Made by a program: the position numbers and the translations under genes. A stretch of DNA of 41,999 nt from contig JAIBDF010000008.1 in assembly GCA_024679535.1 (NCBI GenBank), positions 1 through 41,999 of the forward strand. The letters are read 5' to 3'. Source of the DNA: Chromatiales bacterium. GTDB taxonomy: Bacteria > Pseudomonadota > Gammaproteobacteria > Steroidobacterales > Woeseiaceae. This document shows positions 26,943-36,495 of the stretch, piece by piece; position 1 is the first letter of the stretch; each line of letters starts with the position of its first letter. The notes under the pieces were generated by a model. It searched no databases, had not been told where the DNA came from, and saw only the letters and a program-made list of their open reading frames with translations.

Positions 26943-27012
26943 GCCGGGATCATGGTTATTTTTTTATTTTTGCGACCGCCGATACGAACCTGTTGAGTGT
27001 GCCGCCCAGGGA

Positions 27013-27096
27013 GGCGATCTGAATCAATCCTGTCGGGGCCGCTTTCGCGCATCCCTGCGCTGCGCGGCACTCGTGCATCCTGCACATCGCGCGCCA
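27013..27096 (+). repeat. tRNA-Arg(CCG) 3'-end repeat, copy 5, rearranged
   Basis: GGCGATCTGAATCAATCCTG starts at 27013 and matches the end of copies 1 and 4 (hairpin arm, T-stem strand, then TCGGG). The acceptor strand is then interrupted by about 50 bases before GCGCGCCA resumes at about 27089. The insert holds GCGCA-TCCC-TGCGC (27047-27060) and GTGCA-TCC-TGCAC hairpins (27073-27085); read on the minus strand the second loop is GGA, a GNA triloop. CGAACCTGT at 26996-27004 is the reverse complement of ACAGGTTCG. It lies far from the array at 1-4300. Confidence 0.6.
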
Positions 27097-27277
27097 TTTT
27101 CTTCGTCTGAAGACGTGTAAGTAGTTGTTTGTTAGTTAACGACTGGAGACGCCCGTCGACGACGTATCTGGATGAAGCACGACCGAGCTCAGCTAACTCC
27201 GGCAAGAATCCGGCAAGAGCCATTCATTTAGTGGGCACCGCTTTGTGCCACAAGCCCGGCTTGCGGATAACCCCGCA

Positions 27278-28576
27278 TCACATTGTAAATATCGCTCTTA
27301 AGCCAACGATCCAGACCGAACTCTCGCTGGGGTCGTTGGCCGGATTGAATACGACCTGCACGTCGGGTGTGATCGAGAAATTCTGCGACAACTGAAACTT
27401 GTAGGAGGTTTCGAGCACGGTCTCGCTGCCGAGGTCTGGCCCGAACGTCTCGCGTGATGGCTTGGCCCAGCCAGCGCCTATTGTCCAGATCTCGTCGAAG
27501 CGTTGCGCGATTTCGACGCCGGCACTGATCGCGCTTTCGGCTGCGACGCCACCACCACCGTCGGAATGACCCATTCGAACAAACGGGAAGAACTTGTCAT
27601 CCAGCCTATAGGCAGCACTGACTGCCCAGCCACTGCCTTTCGAGACGCCAGCGAGTGTGCGCTCGTCTTTTTCCCAGTAGGTGAATTGCACGCGCTTGTC
27701 ATTGCGCTCTGCGAATGAGGGCGCATAGCCGATTTCTACGGCTTTTAGCCACTCGCCTTCACCAACCGTGTCCCAGTCGAAGTCACCGCTCGCCGCATTC
27801 GCGTCGTGAATCTGGGCGCCGATCCAGATGTTGTCGGAGACAAATCCTTTGACCACGCCACCAATCGCGCCAGTCCCGGTTGTGGGCAATGTCGGGTTCA
27901 ATATGAATGAGCGATTGAGAAAGCCTCTCGAGAACGTCTGGAAAGGAAACGCATCGAGATAAACGTCAAAGGCCAATCGCCCAACGGCGTAGCCAGCCCG
28001 ACCGTTGGCGAAACCCTGTGTCCAGTTGAGGATCGGGATGTCGAGGTCGAAGTTATCCGAGTAGGCGAAGCCAGGAACCACAGTGGCGATACCGGTTGCC
28101 GAACCGAGCGACCCCGGCGCCTGGAAGCTGCCAAGGCTGGAGCGGCTCTCGACGCGCCACTCAATTCGGCCAAGGTTGCCATTTTGATGCTTGAACACCG
28201 TCCAATTGCCAAACAACCGAAAGATGTCGCCGAAGGCATCGTCATCACGGCCATCGAGGCTGGAACTCGCGTCTTGATACAACGCATAGAACTGCAGGCC
28301 AAGCGCGACACCGTGCTCCTCGTTGATACGTTGCTTCCAGTCGAAGTAGGGCCTCAGAGCCCGCTGCAAACCGTCCCACTGAAACGTCGACTCTCGCTTT
28401 TCATCATTGCGTTTGAGCGTTTGGCTGACACCTTCCGGGCCACCGAATTCCGGCAATTCGTCGTAGCCGGACTGCGTCTCATCGTCATTCCTCGCGTCGG
28501 ACTCATCCTGTCCCAGCGCTGGCGTCGACAGGATGGCTGCCACCAGGAGAATAATGCTGACGTTATTAACGATCAT
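27278..28576 (-). CDS. OprB-family carbohydrate-selective porin
   Basis: A 432-aa outer-membrane barrel protein with signal peptide (ending PALGQ). OprB traits include a RPYFDWKQRINEEHGVALGLQF first strand region in pieces, a KAVEIGYAPSF strand, AAYRLDDKFFPFVRMGHSDGG, and a C-terminal strand ending in Met after AIF. GAGAG precedes the ATG. It is the last gene of a three-porin operon, 11 bp after the OprP chimera. The natural solute is unknown. Confidence 0.85.
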   Translation of the reverse strand: MIVNNVSIILLVAAILSTPALGQDESDARNDDETQSGYDELPEFGGPEGVSQTLKRNDEKRESTFQWDGLQRALRPYFDWKQRINEEHGVALGLQFYALYQDASSSLDGRDDDAFGDIFRLFGNWTVFKHQNGNLGRIEWRVESRSSLGSFQAPGSLGSATGIATVVPGFAYSDNFDLDIPILNWTQGFANGRAGYAVGRLAFDVYLDAFPFQTFSRGFLNRSFILNPTLPTTGTGAIGGVVKGFVSDNIWIGAQIHDANAASGDFDWDTVGEGEWLKAVEIGYAPSFAERNDKRVQFTYWEKDERTLAGVSKGSGWAVSAAYRLDDKFFPFVRMGHSDGGGGVAAESAISAGVEIAQRFDEIWTIGAGWAKPSRETFGPDLGSETVLETSYKFQLSQNFSITPDVQVVFNPANDPSESSVWIVGLRAIFTM

Positions 28577-28587
28577 CTCTCGATGCC

Positions 28588-30237
28588 CTACTGAAGAATT
28601 AGCATAACTCGAGCGACAAATGCGTCCATCTCTCCCTCGAGGTCGCGGCGGTCCAACCAGGTACGCCGATAGTTAAGGCTCACAGCCATTGAGTTGGTAA
28701 GCCACCAATTGAACTGCGCCGTAGCAACGTCCATTTCACCGCCCGAGATCAGTCCGTCTGTTAGATCAATTGACGAATAGCGAAGGGCGACTTCGGTGGT
28801 GCCCTTACCACCCTGGCTGACGCTCTGAGCGACTGGTAAGCCGTCGAAGACTCCCCGGCTATTTTTGTACCCGCGCATCTCACCCGTGAGGCTCCAGGTG
28901 CCGGATAGGTGATAGCCCCTAAAATTCGGGTCTCCTGCGTCCGGTGCATCGATATGGTTGTCGCTGTATTCCGCCATCAGCCAAAGCCGGCCTCGTCGCC
29001 AGCCGAGCTCCCAGTTATAGAGTATTGATGACTCAGCATCGAAAGGACCGGTATCGACGAAACTCGGCATATTGCCGGTTTCTGGTCTGGCAGCGTATGC
29101 CAGGCCCTGCTTTGCATTGGTATGCCGAACGCCAAGCCCCAAATGAACAAGGTTGCTTTCGTCTTCAGATACGAAGGGCAGCCAGGTAATCCGGCCAATT
29201 GTCTGAGTTGCGCTTTCGCCCAGATCCTCGCCTTGCGTAAGCCAGTCGTTGAACAGGCCGGCTGCCCAGGCGACTCGCTGATTTGCGGCGATACCATAGA
29301 GCGTAACGCCGACATTGCGTGACGGAAACATTGCGTCCGCAGCGGCATATCGCTCCTGCGAGGCAATTTGAATCATCGTCATTGATCGGTCCATATTGAT
29401 CGGCTCTTTTTGCTTGCCGACACGAACCGTCATATTCTCGCCCGCGGGAATATCTACCGAAAAGTCGAAGAACGAGAACTCAGTCGAATCACCGTCCTTC
29501 GAATCAAACCCCCGGTCGAACGTATTCCACGCACCTGCGATGTTGAAAATCCAGGGTTTGTCGAAATTGATGGTGCCGGCAGCGCCAAACCGCCATCCGC
29601 GAATTGTGCCTCGTTCGCGTTCGACGGACAGATCACCCCACTGAGCGATGCTGCCGTCGTCCTGACTTATCCACTGGCGATCGAGAGCGAGTGCGGAGAT
29701 GAACAGGCCATTGGTCCATTTGCTCTTCCAGGTATTCCACTTCTCAGAGCTAATACTGCTGGGCAGCGCGAAAGGGGGAGGGTCGTATGCGAGCCATTGC
29801 TCTTGGTCACCGTCGGACGTCGACGGCTCCGGCGCTGCATCCACAAGCTGGTTGATGAGTATTTCGCCTTCGTCAATCGCAAATACGACATGGGGCTCTG
29901 CGTCCAGAAGAACCATAATGTCGGCTACCGGGTCCTCGTCGAGGATCATGAATTTCGGCGGCGCACCGACCGAGAGCTTACCCAACAGGTAACCGCCGCC
30001 GGCATCCAAAATTTTGTCGCCGTCCCCCGCCGTGATTTGATCCTTGGATACGACGTCCAGGATGCCATCTCGAATCCATATATTAGCGAGGTCCGCGTTC
30101 GCCTGATCGTCTGAATTGATGATGCGGACATTTCGAATAAGCAGATTCTGAGAATCGCTCCCCTGGGCTTGCGCGGCAATGGCCAGGGTGAGTACGAGAA
30201 ATGCCAGTGTCCACAATTCTGGTTTGTTGATTCTCAT
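28588..30237 (-). CDS. OprP/OprO-type porin fused to amidohydrolase-derived N terminus
   Basis: A 549-aa protein starting ATG 30237, whose A is shared with the stop of the upstream porin gene (TGATG); a GTG at 30273 would precede an implausible extension before the signal peptide (LAFLVLTLAIAAQAQG). Residues 30-140 resemble the two halves of the composite beta-sandwich of metal-dependent amidohydrolases (LIRNVRIINSDDQ, then FMILDEDPVADIMVLLD and EGEIL) with the catalytic TIM barrel missing. From about residue 170 it is a phosphate-selective-type porin (GTINFDKPWIFNIAG, RVGKQKEPINMDRSMTMIQ, FPSRNVGVTLYG). Confidence 0.8.
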   Translation of the reverse strand: MRINKPELWTLAFLVLTLAIAAQAQGSDSQNLLIRNVRIINSDDQANADLANIWIRDGILDVVSKDQITAGDGDKILDAGGGYLLGKLSVGAPPKFMILDEDPVADIMVLLDAEPHVVFAIDEGEILINQLVDAAPEPSTSDGDQEQWLAYDPPPFALPSSISSEKWNTWKSKWTNGLFISALALDRQWISQDDGSIAQWGDLSVERERGTIRGWRFGAAGTINFDKPWIFNIAGAWNTFDRGFDSKDGDSTEFSFFDFSVDIPAGENMTVRVGKQKEPINMDRSMTMIQIASQERYAAADAMFPSRNVGVTLYGIAANQRVAWAAGLFNDWLTQGEDLGESATQTIGRITWLPFVSEDESNLVHLGLGVRHTNAKQGLAYAARPETGNMPSFVDTGPFDAESSILYNWELGWRRGRLWLMAEYSDNHIDAPDAGDPNFRGYHLSGTWSLTGEMRGYKNSRGVFDGLPVAQSVSQGGKGTTEVALRYSSIDLTDGLISGGEMDVATAQFNWWLTNSMAVSLNYRRTWLDRRDLEGEMDAFVARVMLILQ

Positions 30238-31499
30238 CAGAAGGCAAAGCGAGCGCGTATGTTCAACATCCACAAGGTACTTTCATCGGGGTTTAAAGCC
30301 GGATCCTTGATGAGCTGTGTATCCGCTGTGATCGCAACCCGTTTTCCCACCGGTACGCGATAGAAAGCTTCGATCGCGAATTGATCACTCAGGCCGGGAC
30401 CGAATGTATCCTCATTGGGTTCGCCCCAATTCAAACCCAGACCAAGAAGTCCAGAAAATGCTTCGGTCTGATAGCCCATGCCGACGCTCAGTGATTTCTG
30501 CAACAAGGTACCGCCATCGTCAGCGTAGGCGCCGCGAACAAAGGGCATGAGATTGTCATTGAGGTAGCGGGAGTAGGAAAATGCGGCACCCCAGCCACTG
30601 TTGACGCCGAGTTCCACCTGCCGGTCCTTGTGCCAAACAGTCAAGTGCGTGTTGTCGAAAATGATTCGTTCGTGCGAGGATGTCCAGCCGATTTCGACAC
30701 TGGTGAAATACTCATTGTCGCTCAAGAAGTTATCAAAGCCATCAAATGGCTTTGATGGATCGCCGTTCGTGTCGGTGATGCCAGCGATCACATAGATGTT
30801 GTCGGTGAGCATCGATCCATAAGCTACACCGACGGCGGCATCGTTAGGCAGACCAATCGCGGCGCTACCCGTACTGAAGCTGAAATTCATAAAGTGCAGC
30901 CACGGGCTTGCCAGCGCAAATGCGTCGACATAGTCAGTCGCATCCATGATGCCCGCGACAATCGTAGAGCGGCCGCCGTTTAGTCGCTGTCGCCAGTACA
31001 GGTTCTGTGTTCTGAAGCCGCTGTCATTAAAAGGGGGTTCCTGCAAACCAACATAACCCATCTGGCCCAATGAAAAGTCGAACGGTGATGTGTCCCCGTA
31101 CGAGTGGCGATGCTCGAACTTCCAGATCAGTGCACCAGCACCTTCATGCCAGAGATCCCATGAGCCATAGGCGCGAGCTATTCCGCCGGCACCGGTACTG
31201 TCAGAAAAGGTCTCACTGGCGCTCAGTACCACGCTGGTGTAATCGAGACTGAAGGAGAAACCGTGGTCCTCCTTTAGACTTTGCCGCCAGTCGTCAAGAG
31301 ACAAGTCGTCATCAGCCATGGTGTTTTCAACGGCGCCAGGTCCGCCAAATCCTGGCGCGGCGGCAGATTTGCCGTCGGCCGACGCATCCTGAGCAATTGC
31401 AGAGAATGCAAAAGTCGCAGATGCCAGAACGATAATTTGTATTGATATTTTGGACATAATAAAAATCGTGTTTTCCGCTGAAATGGCTATGTGATTCAT
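30237..31499 (-). CDS. OprB-family porin, first gene of the porin operon
   Basis: A 420-aa frame; the signal peptide (SKISIQIIVLASATFAFSAIAQ) suggests the true start is ATG 31457 rather than 31499 (406 aa). OprB traits: SLKEDHGFSFSLDYTSV, QNLYWRQRLNGGRSTIVAGIMD, EIGWTSSHERIIFDN, NDNLMPFVRGAYADDGG and a terminal LNIRARFAF strand ending in Phe. The stop overlaps the start of the OprP chimera. Homologous to the third gene of the operon and to the decayed fragment at 34800-35180. Confidence 0.87.
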   Translation of the reverse strand: MNHIAISAENTIFIMSKISIQIIVLASATFAFSAIAQDASADGKSAAAPGFGGPGAVENTMADDDLSLDDWRQSLKEDHGFSFSLDYTSVVLSASETFSDSTGAGGIARAYGSWDLWHEGAGALIWKFEHRHSYGDTSPFDFSLGQMGYVGLQEPPFNDSGFRTQNLYWRQRLNGGRSTIVAGIMDATDYVDAFALASPWLHFMNFSFSTGSAAIGLPNDAAVGVAYGSMLTDNIYVIAGITDTNGDPSKPFDGFDNFLSDNEYFTSVEIGWTSSHERIIFDNTHLTVWHKDRQVELGVNSGWGAAFSYSRYLNDNLMPFVRGAYADDGGTLLQKSLSVGMGYQTEAFSGLLGLGLNWGEPNEDTFGPGLSDQFAIEAFYRVPVGKRVAITADTQLIKDPALNPDESTLWMLNIRARFAF

Positions 31500-31555
31500 A
31501 AGATACGGTGTTATTGCCCGAATTTGTTGATGTTACTGGTCAGCTTTAGATCCAA

Positions 31556-32034
31556 TTGAGACAAAATCATCAAAAAAACTCCTTGGTCCGCTGCTACCCT
31601 TTGGACCGAAGTGTTGGGAGCACCACCACGCCACGGGACAGGAATGACCAGCAATCTACCCCTCATACGCCTCGTTCGGCAAACCCATTTTTGCTGGAGC
31701 TTCGTAGTCGCAAGCTCGATGCCGTTCTGTTGCTCCGTGAGATGGGCCTGCCTGAAAAAATTCCGGTGTCCGGCGAGCTATTTGTGTCGTCTCACGTGAT
31801 GTACGAACTCGTTGAAAGATCCAGTGAGCTGGCCGACGATCGGAACTTCGGCTTTACCATCGGGCGAAGAATTGATCCCCAGGACTGGAGCCCGATTGCG
31901 ACAGCCGCCTCCGAGACGGACACAGTCGGGGACCTACTGAATCACTTCACCGTCAAAGCGCTAAGTTACTCGTCAACTACGCAGAAGAACTTGCTGCCAA
32001 GCTCTCGAACCCGACCTCGCAATTTCTGCAATAG
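31556..32034 (+). pseudogene. AraC-family regulator remnant (arabinose-binding-like N domain)
   Basis: Codons from about 31680 read LELRSRKLDAVLLLREMG, ELFVSSHVMYELVERSSELADD and NFGFTIGRRIDPQDWSPIATAA, which match the N-terminal domain of AraC-type regulators. After FTVKA the homologous frame shifts and continues as LVNYAEELAAKLSNPTSQFLQ (31969-32031), then TAG. The C-terminal AraC DNA-binding domain is absent. A frameshift plus truncation make it a pseudogene. It diverges from the porin operon and may once have regulated it. Confidence 0.65.
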
Positions 32035-32094
32035 TCTCGTTCATGAATCTCGCGACGCAGACAGCGAGGATCCCAATTAGCGAGGTATAACGGA

Positions 32095-32676
32095 ATGAAG
32101 CTGACGATAACGCCAATCAAAACCACGATTTTGGGGGGACTTGTTTTCCTGGTGCCCTGCATCATCGTCATCCTCCTGGTTGCCGAGGTGTTCAAAGTAA
32201 TGGGCGTGTTGGCGGCGCCACTGAGCGCATGGATTCCGGTGGATTCGATCGGCGGCATTGCAACCGCAAATATCATCACGGTACTCGCCATTCTTGTTGT
32301 GTGTTTTCTGGCGGGGCTCGTCGCAACGAGCGGCATGGGCCGAAAAGCTTACCGGTCAATGGACGACAAGTTGCTCATGCTCTTTCCACGTTATGCGTTC
32401 ATCAAGAGCATGACCGAAGGCATGAATTCTGATGAAGTCAAAAATACCCTGCAACCCGTTCGCGTGACTTTCGACGATCATTCACAAATTGCGTTCGAGG
32501 TCGAGCGCGACGAGCAGGGGCTGGTTACCGTCTTCTTGCCAGGCGCGCCTGATCCGTGGTCAGGCTCTATTGCGCACGTGACGAATGACAGAGTTGAAAA
32601 TCTGGACACGAATTTCAACTCCGTTGTTCAGAGTTTGCGAAATGCAGGACGAGGAGCAAGTCAGCTGTTAGGCTAA
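32095..32676 (+). CDS. DUF502 family membrane protein
   Basis: A 193-aa protein with two N-terminal membrane helices (TILGGLVFLVPCIIVILLV and IITVLAILVVCFLAGLVA) and a cytosolic domain with PRYAFIKSMTEGM, PVRVTFDDHSQIAFEVE and VTVFLPGAPDPWSGSI, the signature blocks of DUF502. No function is established. GAGG precedes the ATG. Apparently monocistronic. Confidence 0.88.
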   Translation: MKLTITPIKTTILGGLVFLVPCIIVILLVAEVFKVMGVLAAPLSAWIPVDSIGGIATANIITVLAILVVCFLAGLVATSGMGRKAYRSMDDKLLMLFPRYAFIKSMTEGMNSDEVKNTLQPVRVTFDDHSQIAFEVERDEQGLVTVFLPGAPDPWSGSIAHVTNDRVENLDTNFNSVVQSLRNAGRGASQLLG

Positions 32677-32927
32677 CAGTCTGGTCCAGTTTGTCGTTCC
32701 TCCCGAATTGGGATCTCGAGTAATCGCGCCGACGCTACCACGCAGTTCTACACTTGCTCCGCAGGAACACGAGTGCGGCATTGCGTAAGATACGATAGGT
32801 TGGCCGGCTCATGGACTGATGCGCTATATTATTTCAAAGCAATCATGCATCAGGCTGACGTCCGGATAACGGCGATCGTCGCCGCACTCGGACGCAAGCG
32901 AACACGGGAATCAGGAGCAACGAAGTT

Positions 32928-34598
32928 TTGACTACGAGAGTGTCTTGGACCCACGCCTATTGGAAGCCATTTTCAATTGTCGGTCTTTTAGTCGGCACGT
33001 TGTTCTTCAGTGCATCCTTGAGTCCTTCGCTTGTGCCGAGAGCGGTTGTGCTGCAGGGCGCGTTATCGGGACTCACCCTGGCTATCGGGTATTGTTTCGG
33101 AGTTTTCGGCCACTGGCTTTGGAGTTACCTGGAACTTCCGTCTCCGGAGCGAAGACATGCCCGCATAGTAAGAAATATTGCAGTGGTTATTTGTTTGCTC
33201 GTTGCTGGCAATTTTCTCTTGCAGGCCATGGTTTGGCAGAACTCCATTCGAGAACTCATGGAAATGGAGCCGCTGGATGGAAGACAGCCATTCACCGTTG
33301 GCTCGCTTGCCCTCGTCGTGTTTCTGGTGCTGATCATCTTTGGCCGAGCGTTTCAATTTGTCTTTCGTTTTCTTTCCCGGCGGCTCGCGTCGAGAGTTCC
33401 ACGACGCATTGCCAATGCGCTCGCCCTAATTCTCGGGGCACTGATATTCTGGTCTGCGATCGATGGGGTCCTGTTTCGTCAAGCGCTGCGCATCGCCGAT
33501 TCGTCTTACGAGGCTTTCGATTCGTTAGCGGATGTGGATCTCGAGCAGCCGAGAGAGAATTGGAAGACGGGTAGTGATGCTTCATTGATCGACTGGATGA
33601 GCATGGGGACGCGGGGCCGAGAATTCGTTGCCTTAGCGCCTGCGCGTCAAGACATCGCGAGCGAGTTGGGCCAGGAAGCGATAGACCCTCTGCGAGTATA
33701 TGTGGGCCTGAGATCGGCCGACGATGCAAAAGCTCGTGCCAGACTTGCGCTTCAGGAGATGTTGCGTGTCGGTGCTTTCGATCGGTCCGTGCTGGTAGTT
33801 GCAACGCCGACAGGCACGGGCTGGATGGACCCCATGGCATTCGACACGCTCGACTATTTGCACCGTGGGGATGTTGCGACTGTTGCTATTCAGTACTCAT
33901 ATCTTGCGAGTTGGTTGTCTTTGCTCGTCGAACCCGGCTACGGTGCGGAGGCGTCACGAGAGTTGTTCACCGTAGTGCATGAGCATTGGTCAACGCTCCC
34001 GCGGGAAAGCCGCCCGCGACTATATCTGTTTGGGTTGAGCCTCGGTGCTCTGAGTTCCGAGCGGTCCGCTCAGTTTTACGATCTACTGGCAGATCCACCG
34101 CAAGGTGCGCTCTGGGCAGGCCCGCCATTCGCGAGCAAATTTTGGCGCCATGTGACCAGCGATCGTAAGCCGGAGTCTCCCCCTTGGTTGCCTATTTTCG
34201 GTGACAGCTCGATCGTGAGGTTCACCAGTCAGAGCAATGCGTTGAGTCTACCTGACGCTCGTTGGGGCCCGCTGCGAATTGTCTACCTGCAGTACGCCAG
34301 CGACCCCATTACGTTTTTCGAGCCATCGATGTTCTTCCAGAGGCCGGCCTGGTTTGCCATGCCTCGCGGGCCCGATGTTTCGCCGAAGTTGCGTTGGTAC
34401 CCAATCGTGACCGCGTTGCAATTGGGTGTTGACGTGATGCTGGCTACCGAAGTGCCGCTCGGATACGGACACGCCTATGCGCCCGAGCATTACATCGACG
34501 GATGGCTCGAAGTGACCGAGCCTCCGGGTTCCAGCGCTGCAGATGTTGCCGTGCTAAAGTCGATTTTCAAGGAGCGCCGCCTCGAAGTGCAACAATAG
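32928..34598 (+). CDS. Alpha/beta-hydrolase family membrane protein (Abhydrolase_9 type)
   Basis: A 556-aa protein. The first 190 residues contain about four membrane helices and correspond to the conserved N-terminal domain of this family (SASLSPSLVPR). The C-terminal domain has the nucleophile elbow LFGLSLGALSS near residue 370 and a late acidic/His region (GYGHAYAPEHYIDGW). Members are predicted serine hydrolases anchored in the inner membrane, of unknown substrate. The start is TTG at 32928 with AGGAG ten bases upstream; GTG at 32940 is an alternative. Confidence 0.85.
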   Translation: MTTRVSWTHAYWKPFSIVGLLVGTLFFSASLSPSLVPRAVVLQGALSGLTLAIGYCFGVFGHWLWSYLELPSPERRHARIVRNIAVVICLLVAGNFLLQAMVWQNSIRELMEMEPLDGRQPFTVGSLALVVFLVLIIFGRAFQFVFRFLSRRLASRVPRRIANALALILGALIFWSAIDGVLFRQALRIADSSYEAFDSLADVDLEQPRENWKTGSDASLIDWMSMGTRGREFVALAPARQDIASELGQEAIDPLRVYVGLRSADDAKARARLALQEMLRVGAFDRSVLVVATPTGTGWMDPMAFDTLDYLHRGDVATVAIQYSYLASWLSLLVEPGYGAEASRELFTVVHEHWSTLPRESRPRLYLFGLSLGALSSERSAQFYDLLADPPQGALWAGPPFASKFWRHVTSDRKPESPPWLPIFGDSSIVRFTSQSNALSLPDARWGPLRIVYLQYASDPITFFEPSMFFQRPAWFAMPRGPDVSPKLRWYPIVTALQLGVDVMLATEVPLGYGHAYAPEHYIDGWLEVTEPPGSSAADVAVLKSIFKERRLEVQQ

Positions 34599-34760
34599 GA
34601 ATCCGGTGCGTTTTTTCCTGCGTTGGGGCCAGAGTATGACAACGTTCGGTTAGCCCTCGCCTGGTTTGACTATCGACTAATTTGCCGAAACAGCGCACGC
34701 CGCTATTGCCAACTTCCTTACCGTCGTATTCGCCATGATTGCGACCGTCTGTGTAGTAGC

Positions 34761-35180
34761 CTATGCGGGCTCGGCGTGATGGCAACGTTTTCCGAAAACT
34801 GAAAGCGCCAGAATGCTTCGACCGAAGTCTGGTCGCGCAAATGGCATCCAACGGTCATTAAAGGTCCAGTTGGCGGCGAGTGCTATGCCATGCGCCGAAT
34901 CAATGCCGAGATCCTCGCGTTCATCGACGTGCCAGGTCATGACATGCACATTTTTGAAAAAGCGCTCATCTTTGGAGGGCGTCCAGCCAATGTGTGCGAA
35001 CGTGAAGAACTCCGCACCCTCATCGAAAGACTCCAGCTTGTCGGTGGCAAGGCCGTTGGCATCATTGATGCCGCCCAATACTTACACCTGGTCGCTGATC
35101 CAGGTACCTCCCGCGACGCCCCAGCTCGAGTCGGCCTCGTCGATCTCTCCAGAGGGTGAATTGCGCCCACCAAATCTAGG
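34761..35180 (-). pseudogene. Decayed OprB porin fragment
   Basis: The minus strand encodes a part parallel to the porin at 30237: ISDQVYVLGGINDANGLATD, FFTFAHIGWTPSKDERFFKN, VHVMTWHVDEREDLGIDSAH and LAANWTFNDRWMPFARP. The N-terminal half is missing, and the frame runs into unrelated sequence after ARPDFG. No start or complete barrel remains. Confidence 0.75.
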
Positions 35181-35267
35181 TGGCGACTTCGTATAGCCGA
35201 TCTTCGACCCGCGCGAGCGAAAGCCGCGTGCTATCGCGCCGGGTGTCTCACCCGTGGCCTGCGCCGC

Positions 35268-35699
35268 CTACACATAATCCTCGAGACGGAAAACGAGAGT
35301 TGTGTCAGCCGTTTGCAGAGTCAGGTTTTTTTCGGTATCGAGTGAGATCGTCGACTCGTGTCCCAACGCAGTCTGCACAGTGAGTTCGATGTCGCCCCAC
35401 GGTGGCGGGCATATCATGTGCGTCGACACCATGGCCTCGATCAGGAAATAGCCGTCTCGCAAAACCGCTTTGCCATTGAACGGGTTACAACCCAGGTTGC
35501 CGCCGATCTGCATCTGCTCACCGAAGGCCAGTTCGGGAATTTTCCCCGTGCCTTCGGCGGCTGGCAGCGCCTCGCCGTTGATACTTAGGAGGACCCAGCG
35601 ATGATGCTGAAGATCCGTCGCCGTCACAGTCAATTGAGCAAACACGGTCGATACGACAAAGCTGCCGATCAGTGCAATCAAAATAGTGCGCGTCCACAT
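35268..35699 (-). CDS. META/HslJ-domain secreted protein
   Basis: A 143-aa protein with signal peptide (to VFAQ, residue 22) and a META domain: HHRWVLLSINGEALP, GNLGCNPFNGKAVLRDGYF with the typical G-C-N-x-F-x-G pattern, and MVSTHMICPP carrying the second conserved Cys. HslJ-type domains are linked to novobiocin resistance and heat shock in other species; the role here is open. AGGAA lies about 11 bases before the ATG. A COG3650-like fragment lies directly upstream. Confidence 0.8.
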   Translation of the reverse strand: MWTRTILIALIGSFVVSTVFAQLTVTATDLQHHRWVLLSINGEALPAAEGTGKIPELAFGEQMQIGGNLGCNPFNGKAVLRDGYFLIEAMVSTHMICPPPWGDIELTVQTALGHESTISLDTEKNLTLQTADTTLVFRLEDYV

Positions 35700-35919
35700 C
35701 CTTGAAGTTTCCTGTTTGTTTGATGGTTACTGAGACTTCGAACTCTTCACCGCTTATCGAATCCGTGCACGGCTCGACGCAGGGCATGCTCGAACGCGTC
35801 GACCCGTAATCCGAAACCAGCAGAATCTCGTCGCCGTTGCTGATCTCGAGCAGCCAGCCGGGTTCCTGACCAACGGCGCGAAACGCCGCGAATACGACCA
35901 GGCCGCTGATTCGGTTCAT
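35700..35919 (-). pseudogene. COG3650-like domain fragment upstream of META gene
   Basis: Reads FRAVGQEPGWLLEISNGDEI near the start and PCTDSISGEEFEVSVTI, which resemble the two ends of the COG3650 lipoprotein domain, with the middle apparently deleted. No stop occurs before the META start. COG3650 and META domains often occur fused or adjacent, so this may be a broken fusion gene. Confidence 0.5.
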
Positions 35920-36027
35920 CGGTCGGCTGCGCCGGAATATTGGTCGGCGAGGGCACCTTGGGTGAGCCGCAATGCCATCACAGAAAGGGTCGATTGAATT
36001 TGATTAAAGGACCCCCTACAGCGTGTT

Positions 36028-36264
36028 CTAGTATATCTTGCCGTCTTTCATGATCAAGCGGAGGGTCTCAATGCCTCGATCACGCCCAGCTTTCCTGGAT
36101 ACCCATTTCTCGTGATCACGATGCTTGCGAAAGTTGACACCCGTCTCGTTTACCAGGTCAGCCGTAAAAGCCATCTTTGGCTTCACTTTTTTCATGATTT
36201 CGACATGGTTCTGGCAGTTTTTTCCGAAATGACCTGCATGCAGCCCGTGAAGATACGTCCACAC
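36028..36264 (-). pseudogene. Amidohydrolase C-terminal remnant
   Basis: Encodes KKVKPKMAFTADLVNETGVN, then a deletion-like jump to RGIETLRLIMKDGKIY, the C-terminal strand signature of metal-dependent amidohydrolases. The catalytic core is missing. It may derive from an intact relative of the N-terminal part of the porin chimera at 28588. Confidence 0.6.
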
Positions 36265-36289
36265 AAGAACCCCGTTACGCCCGGCTGGC

Positions 36290-36495
36290 GCGCCTACTCG
36301 CCACCGTCGGTACGATCAACTTCAAACGGCCGTGGGTGTACACCGTGTTCAGAAACGCGAACCTGAGCGTAGGTAATCAGAAAGAACCGATTTCGATGGA
36401 GCGTCTGATGTCGATGGCTCATTTGCCAATGCGGGAACGCTCATCCGTCTCCGATGCATTCCTGCCATCGCGCAATTTTGGCGCAGTCAGGTAAC
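36290..36495 (+). pseudogene. OprP-type porin fragment
   Basis: The plus strand reads [40 protein letters not shown] and [13 protein letters not shown], then a stop at the equivalent of FPSRNVGVTLYG in the porin at 28588. Both ends are missing. It abuts head to head with the amidohydrolase remnant. Confidence 0.75.
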
